Assembly: GCA_030770535.1 (NCBI GenBank)
Contig: JASVEC010000030.1
Coordinates: forward strand, 372,001 to 436,000
Direction: 5' to 3'
DNA: 64,000 bases
Origin: Batkoa obscura
Taxonomy: Eukaryota; Entomophthoromycota; Entomophthoromycetes; Entomophthorales; Batkoaceae
The notes beneath the pieces were generated by a model, which did not search any database, was not told where the DNA came from, and was given only the letters and a program-made list of their open reading frames with translations. Positions 57,998-64,000 of this stretch are shown piece by piece (the first letter of the stretch is position 1; each line of letters begins with the position of its first letter). The translations under genes were made by a program, and so were the position numbers.

Positions 57998-58855
57998 ATG
58001 GACCAAAAAGCTTTTGATCAATTAGCCACCCATGCTTGTGATGAGTGTCGTAAACATAAACTTAAATGCAGCAGAGAGCAACCGATTTGTTTAAAATGTG
58101 CAAAAGTAGGAAGACAATGCATTTATAGTTATACTCCTATGAAAAGGGGACCTAAACCAAAAGCGCCTATTGATATGGATTGGGATTGGCATAAACCTGA
58201 GAAGGGCCTTATTTGTTTTCCTTTAAAAGAGAAGAAACAGCCTGAGGTAACTTGCGCTCAGTCTAGTGAGTTGAAATCCCAAAGTATCCAAGCCGTGCCT
58301 TCAGATTTATTATTTATGGGAAGTAGTAGCGATTCTATTGAGCCTATTTCAATACATATATTAAGTTCTAATATTTGTGAAGTAAAATCAAATGCAACCT
58401 TTTCTCCAGATTTTTTGAGTAACTGCTTTAATCCAACATTAATACAAGTTAATAACATTGTTAATTTTATATTAGAAAGTAAACTTAACTTAGACTTTGG
58501 ATTTCAACAAGTTTATCATATGTTACATGGTCATTTCATTATTTCAGCTTTATTAAACGATAATGAAATATTATCACTTAGTTATTATTTTTATAATGTT
58601 AACAATTATTTGGGAATAATAAGCTTACATGAATTCTATGCGTTAATTAACATAGCTGATAATCGATTTTTAACTTTTGTAGTGAATTCAATCCTTTTGA
58701 TAACTGATATCTCTATTAACAACCTAGAGTCAATATTAAAGGCTAGTTCTAACTTTATCCCTGATACTTCTCAAATTACACTACATGATAAAAATCCATT
58801 ATATATAGCTGGCATACATTTATTTCAGTTAGCTAATCTCTCTTTTTCTAATTAA
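57998..58855 (+). CDS. Zn2Cys6 fungal-type transcription factor
   Basis: This intronless gene encodes 285 residues. The binuclear zinc cluster CDECRKHKLKC plus CLKCAKVGRQC (Cys 14, 17, 24, 31, 34, 41; spacing x2-x6-x6-x2-x6) is intact and is followed by the basic linker MKRGPKPKAP. The rest has no recognisable fungal regulatory domain (no Fungal_trans motif seen); it contains hydrophobic helices (NNIVNFILESKLNLDFGFQQ) that may mediate dimerisation or activation. Such factors bind CGG-type sites. At 285 residues it is short for the family. It is the only gene in the right desert, so there is no cluster to suggest a target. Confidence 0.9.
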   Translation: MDQKAFDQLATHACDECRKHKLKCSREQPICLKCAKVGRQCIYSYTPMKRGPKPKAPIDMDWDWHKPEKGLICFPLKEKKQPEVTCAQSSELKSQSIQAVPSDLLFMGSSSDSIEPISIHILSSNICEVKSNATFSPDFLSNCFNPTLIQVNNIVNFILESKLNLDFGFQQVYHMLHGHFIISALLNDNEILSLSYYFYNVNNYLGIISLHEFYALINIADNRFLTFVVNSILLITDISINNLESILKASSNFIPDTSQITLHDKNPLYIAGIHLFQLANLSFSN

Positions 58856-60364
58856 TTGTTTTCTGTTTTTTGTTAATAAAAATTTTAATCTCAAGCTGTA
58901 AAACTACATATCATCGCTTTAATCTACTTTAATACTTTTATTTGAAAACTTTTAACTCTAAATTGTTGTACCTTTTTCTTAATATAAAGTGTTAAATGTT
59001 TAATTTCTATAATTACTGAGCTAGATTCAATTTAAAGTAGTAACTTATAATTTATTCTAATGTATGATTATATGATTTTTTTCACGGTATAAATGTTAGA
59101 ATCAACAGTAGTAATATGAAACTAGATGTAAAAGATATTCTATCATTAGAGTATTTAACAATGACTTTTGTTAAATTCGCTATATTGTAATAAAAAACAA
59201 GATAAGTAAAGGGAATTGTAAGAGTCAAAGTCTTATTTGTTTTTTTAATGGTTTATATATATATAGCCAAGTCAACAATCAAAGTAGCAAAATAGTAAAC
59301 GCAATCATAATATCAATATGGCTAAATATGAAACTTATCAAAAAAGTTGTAAACTCCTATACAAATACAAATAATTCAAATCCAGTCTTGATTGCAACAA
59401 AAAGGAAGTAATTTCCGTTTTTTAACATTGAATGCTAAACATCTAACAATCAGAGTAAATCATAATAGTAATTTTGTAGTCTACTTTATTAAAGCTGTTT
59501 AGATAAATTTATAAAATATTACTCTATTCAAAGTTATAACATACTCATTAGATTGAGACTTTTAACTTATTAAATCATGCTTTATAGCTAAATAGTTCTA
59601 AATTGTGTCAAGGATTTATAAAGATCCCTTTTACACTATACCAACCAGTATATATTTCTACTATAAAATTAACTTAGAAAGGAGTCACTCTTCGCTTATT
59701 ATTGGTGATTGAATATCTATATTTTATCCATACTTCTAAAATTAGAAAACTAATTTTATATCACAATATCATAATATCGGGTACTTGGATTAAAAAGTCA
59801 ATGTTATATCCCTTAGAAAAATATGATCAAAAAGGTTCTTGTCCAAGTTAAAAATAACAGTAATCGAAATAAAATTTTCGGTAGGAACCTATTTTTAAAA
59901 TATTAAAGTAAAATTTAGCTAATACTTATTGTGAGTCTCATATTTAAATTAACTTTCAATTTCTACTCTTATAACTTTGATTGAATATTATCATTATTTT
60001 TGTAACAAAATCTAGCTATTTTTTTCCTATTTATTTGATAACGTTATAACCATTATTTAGGCCTAGTTCCATATACTATTAAATTAGTGCTTAAATTACA
60101 GCTGACCATAAGAACAGGTAATGCCTAAAGCTTTATAAGAATCAGATGGCTATATTTACTAAAAGACATAAAGTATGTAAATTGGCCTAAATACTAATAA
60201 TAGTACTAGAAAAGAAAGCAAACAATTTCTTTATCATCAAATATGAAATAAAGATGTATCAAGTAATCTCAGCTAAATAGCTATTTTATATATAGTAAAA
60301 GCAATCATTTAATAGTGTAGCATTTCGCGATTAAGTTGGTTCCAATGCCCTAATTTAACCATAA
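58856..60364. other. Desert, no gene seen
   Basis: About 1.5 kb of AT-rich sequence downstream of the Zn2Cys6 gene with no supported feature. Confidence 0.5.
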
Positions 60365-60469
60365 AATTGGGGATGTATTTTTTTGTTTAAGAATTTTACT
60401 AACAATCTTTCTACTTAAATAGCGCCTAAAAATGGAAAAGTAATGAAATCAAAAAAAATATCCCCAAAT
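60365..60469 (-). mobile_element. Foldback MITE copy M23
   Basis: Full-length inverted copy, AAATTGGGGATGTATTTT to ATATCCCCAAAT; ends AAAT rather than ATAT, as in M22. Confidence 0.86.
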
Positions 60470-61073
60470 GTTATAACTAATTAACTTTACTTTAAATTAG
60501 CTTATTATGGTTTATAATGCCAAGAAATATTCGCCATGAGCTATTATATACTGTTAGGAGTATTAGTATATAAATTTATCAGTTATGAAGTTGCATTTTA
60601 CCAAATTATATTTAAATCTATGATTGATTCTTAACAGCAATATCAATTATAAGTTTAACAAATTCTTTTTAGTTATATCTAAATATTTTTTAACACTCAC
60701 TGTCTCTAATCTCATATTTCAAAAATGATGTAATACTTGTACATTGTATTTATAAAATTTATTAAGACAATTATTGGTTTGTGGTTATGAAGCTATTATT
60801 AACTATGCATAAAACTTGTTTATTAGCCTTTTTATTAAAAATTAATTTTATACTAAAGTAACATTAATCAATCTCATAGAGCTAAACAATTACTCTTTGT
60901 TGGATATTTATAATTTAAAATGATCATCCCTATATAAAATAAGGAGAATAACACCATATTTGGTTGCTCATAATCCCTAAATCTTTCTAAATTGGGCTGA
61001 CTTTGTAAAAAGAAAACTACATTTCCATGCTTATCGTCAAAAAGTCTTAATCTCTTCGACTTTAATAAGCTGA
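60470..61073. other. Desert, no gene seen
   Basis: AT-rich sequence between two MITE copies; nothing supported. Confidence 0.5.
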
Positions 61074-61176
61074 CATACGAGATATACTTTTTTGTTTAGG
61101 AATTTTACTAACAATCTTTCCACTCAAGTGGCACTTAAAAAATGGAAAAGTAATGAGCCAAAGAAACATCCCTATA
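61074..61176 (-). mobile_element. Foldback MITE copy M24
   Basis: Inverted copy with a worn left end (CATACGAGATATAC) and right end ACATCCCTATAT. Confidence 0.82.
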
Positions 61177-62082
61177 TATTGATTTTCGTATACAGGTAAT
61201 CAAAGTAAAAATGGGATGAATGGCTTAATATCTAAAAGTTAATATTGATACTTTTATTTGGTGCAGGAATGTATTTATATTTTTTAAATGTTTTTATTAG
61301 GCAGCCTACCATTTATGATAACTTCTAGAATCCTCGCCTTCGGCAACTCTAGACTAAGAAGCTCTAATTAAATAAGCCTTATATATGGATTTGGCCTAGA
61401 GTTGTGATAACTTTTATCTGAGTGAGGAATGAATTATGATGTTTAGGTATTCTATCGAAATTATTATCATTTTAGAATTTAAAATTCACTAATAGCTTGT
61501 ATAGACTCCTCAACCATCTATACTTTAAAACACCTTCAGATATACATTATAAGAAATTTTCTAATTATTTTTGCAATCAATGGCAAATAGAACCTTCTAC
61601 CCCTTTTTGTTATTATGATAAGTTTAAAACAACGAATATCATAAGTATGATTTCTGAAAGTTAAAAATATCAAAGTAAAGCTAAGTTCATTTGCAACTAT
61701 TAAAAGCCAAAAACCTAAAGCAGTATAGATACATAAAGTATTAAAGTATTAAAGTCATTTTTACATATTCAAATAACATATTAGCTGCTACATAAGTATT
61801 TTCTATAGTATGTTTATATTATATTATATTATATTATTATTATAAACCTATAAAATAAATATGATATATAATCTACAAATTCAGTATGAATTATTTTTTC
61901 AATTGATTATGATAAAGTTATTAAACCATAAGTTTAATGTTTTGATATACATGACATAAGAATAATTGATCATAGCTAATTTATTGTATCTATTAATTTG
62001 ATTTTTATTTATTACTTTTGGTATAAAATATGTAAAAGTCAAGACTTATCTTCAATGATTAAATAAAGGGTAAAAACCAATA
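61177..62082. other. Desert with one inverted repeat
   Basis: No gene supported. Around 61,318-61,415 an inverted repeat (CAACTCTAG at about 61,343 and CTAGAGTTG at about 61,407) lies in a less AT-rich patch with CGCCTTCGGC, flanked on both sides by GATAACTT. This could be a different, single small foldback element. Confidence 0.4.
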
Positions 62083-62189
62083 TATGGGAGCGTTTTTTTT
62101 TTACTTCATTATTTTTTCCATCTTTTAAGCGCTATTTAAGCGGAAAATTTGTTAGTAAAGTTCTTAAACACAAAAATACACCCCCATAT
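62083..62189 (+). mobile_element. Foldback MITE copy M25
   Basis: Full-length forward copy, TATGGGAGCG to ACACCCCCATAT, with good core. Confidence 0.9.
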
Positions 62190-62492
62190 TGAGATGATGG
62201 TACTTTAATCACACTACTAAAAAAATAAAATGTATTGTAAGCAAAAAAACTATTTTAAACTCATTTATAAATAAATCTAACCAGGGCATAGCTACATTCA
62301 TTGTTTGCATAAAAACTTATAAACTTCTTAGTTTAGCTAACAAGTATTTAATCCAGGTTTCCATAAAAAGCGAAAGTAAAAATAAAAATACTTATAGGAA
62401 TGGTATGAGAGTTAGATCCAAACTTCAAATATTATTTGATTACTTTTAATTTCAAAAACTCATTATAAGTCATTTTAGAGTTTAAAGCTTAT
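62190..62492. other. Desert, no gene seen
   Basis: AT-rich spacer between two MITE copies. Confidence 0.5.
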
Positions 62493-62591
62493 ATATGGGA
62501 TGTTTTTTTGGCTTCATCACTTTCTCTATCTTAAGTACTATTTAAGCAGAAAGATAATAAAATTCTCAAACCTAAAGATACATCCCCATAT
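62493..62591 (+). mobile_element. Foldback MITE copy M26
   Basis: Forward copy, TATGGGATG to ACATCCCCATAT, a few bases shorter than usual in the core (TCTTAAGTACTATTTAAGCAG). Confidence 0.84.
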
Positions 62592-62822
62592 CTTGCTTTA
62601 TCATTCATTCACTAATAGCTTTTTTTCTGAATGCAAATAAAGTATAACCTTCAGCCTCTTCAAATGATCTTATAAGTTTTTATATTATATTATGTTAAAT
62701 ATTTATTTTAATTCATAGATACTTGGTAAAACCTTTAAAAACTGTTTTAATAGCATTTTGATTATAATCTGAGATATCAAATAGTTGGGTGATTTTGACT
62801 AAAGCGAAATTTTCTCTTAAAG

Positions 62823-62925
62823 ATATGGGACTGTTTTTTTGGTTCTATGAATTTTTCTATTTTTTAAGCACCACTTGAGCGGAAAAGTTATTGGTAAAAT
62901 TCTTAAACAAAAAGAATATCCCCAT
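62823..62925 (+). mobile_element. Foldback MITE copy M27
   Basis: Forward copy, TATGGGACTG to ATATCCCCATG, with many substitutions (TTTTTAAGCACCACTTGAGC). Confidence 0.84.
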
Positions 62926-63428
62926 GTGGTTTTCTTTATCTTTTTGAGTTTTTAAGCTCAAAATTAGAACAAATTACCAATCAAGTAATAAGTCAAAAAG
63001 GCAGATCAGATATTATTTGAATATAAAAAATCGTTTACAATTTTATGCCAAAGGAAGTCCGAAAAAGATTAATCAGATCAAAATTTTTGCTTAATTGGGC
63101 TGTTTAACGACTTATCAAAATTAGACTTTACCAAGCAAAAATTGTGACAAGTTAAGGATCATTTATGCTTAAGTGCTACTAGTGTTGAATATACCGCAAT
63201 TGAAACATGCTATTCAATAAAGACAAAAACGAATTATATTATCATTTATTATAAAAAGAACTTATACTAACAATTTTTACCTATCGTCTTATTAATCGTC
63301 GTATTCATAGTCATACAAACCATCTTATACTTCTTCGTTAAGTCATTGGTATTGCTATATATAGTTGTAGTCTTTATTGTTGCCCTTACATTTTTGGGAT
63401 ACAAGGACTGGAAGATTTGAGAATTAAC
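62926..63428. other. Desert, no gene seen
   Basis: AT-rich sequence. No supported frame. Confidence 0.5.
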
Positions 63429-63535
63429 TACACTGGAATGTATTTTTATATTTAAGAATTTTAACGATAGTTTTTCCACTCAAATAGCGCTTAAAAGATG
63501 TAAAAAGTGATGAAGCCAAAAAAACACCCCCATAT
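63429..63535 (-). mobile_element. Foldback MITE copy M28
   Basis: Inverted copy, TACACTGGAATGTATTTT to ACACCCCCATAT; left end worn, core AAATAGCGCTTAAAAG intact. Confidence 0.84.
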
Positions 63536-64000
63536 TGTTAAAAATTGAACTAACATTTATACATTTTTACTAATCCCATCAAAATTTCATGAAAAATCCG
63601 AAATACAGATCATATTCAAAAAAACAAAAAACATGATTGTCAAATTCCTTGTAATTGAATAAAAAATATAATTTTTACTAGTTTAAATATAAATGCCCTA
63701 TAGATTACACAGTATCCTAATTTAAGGACGTTGTCCTAACTTAGTACTTACACAGTTAAGTAGTAGAGGAATATGCATTTTCATTAGCTTGGATAAAATA
63801 ATTCTTTATCAAAAAGGATTTTATATGAGCGCTGTAATACCCTAAGCATAATATCATTATTTTTTCATTACCAAGTGTGGTTACTTTAAGAAACTTCTAA
63901 TTAATTTAGAATACTGCTATTTTATTTTAAATCACAAATGTAGTATAGAAACTAGTAGATTAAGTATTTTCCAAATAATATAACCAAGTATAATATCTAA
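63536..64000. other. Desert to the right edge
   Basis: AT-rich sequence without supported features. Confidence 0.5.

Noticed and set aside
1-64000. Autonomous transposase, LTR or LINE genes
   Set aside because: I looked for transposase, integrase and reverse-transcriptase motifs in the open frames and saw none, so the MITE family has no visible helper here.

Overview
This looks like nuclear DNA of a very AT-rich fungus. The fungal markers are a GAS/GEL-type glucanosyltransferase, the ERMES subunit Mdm34, a Zn2Cys6 factor and a PAS-GATA regulator. Most genes carry several introns of about 40-75 bp (GTAAGT/GTAATT to TAG). One intron, in the prefoldin-5 gene, is a textbook AT-AC (U12-type) intron. 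As far as I know minor introns are absent from Dikarya but present in some early-diverging fungi, so I lean towards a Mucoromycota-like lineage such as Glomeromycotina. That placement is inference.

The window has two compartments. Gene-dense parts (about 1-14.6, 36.2-38.2 and 40.1-54.4 kb) hold housekeeping genes with intergenic gaps mostly of 100-1000 bp. In order: GAS/GEL 3' end (+), penta-EF-hand protein (-), a secreted Kunitz-like protein (+), a PDK1-like kinase (+), MsrA (-), Gid1/RanBPM (-), tRNA-Ile(AAU) (+), prefoldin 5 (-) divergent from Prp46/PLRG1 (+), Mdm34 (-), U4 snRNA (+). Further on: a PAS-GATA factor (+), a decaying 2OG-Fe(II) oxygenase (+), the ATP synthase OSCP subunit (-), RlmN (+, one frameshift), CCT zeta (-) divergent from RPA12 (+), then SLY1, NOP10 and BFR2/AATF (all +).

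The gene-poor parts (about 14.6-36.1, 38.6-40.0 and 54.4-64.0 kb) hold only an ankyrin-repeat gene, a seven-helix receptor, a Zn2Cys6 factor, a dead GAS/GEL copy and a worn leucine-rich reading frame. They are littered with a ~105-bp foldback MITE (ends TATGGGGATG...CATCCCCATA, probable TA target site). I count 28 whole or partial copies in both orientations; all but one lie in the deserts and none is in a gene.

Shared themes: ribosome biogenesis (RPA12, NOP10, BFR2), protein folding and turnover (prefoldin 5, CCT zeta, Gid1), splicing (U4, Prp46) and mitochondria (OSCP, Mdm34, perhaps RlmN). The observations I would check first are the AT-AC intron, the U4 gene, the Kunitz-like and rhodopsin-like proteins (both unusual in fungi), the MITE family with its 35-bp perfect palindrome near 32.08 kb, and two single-base homopolymer shifts in otherwise conserved enzyme genes.
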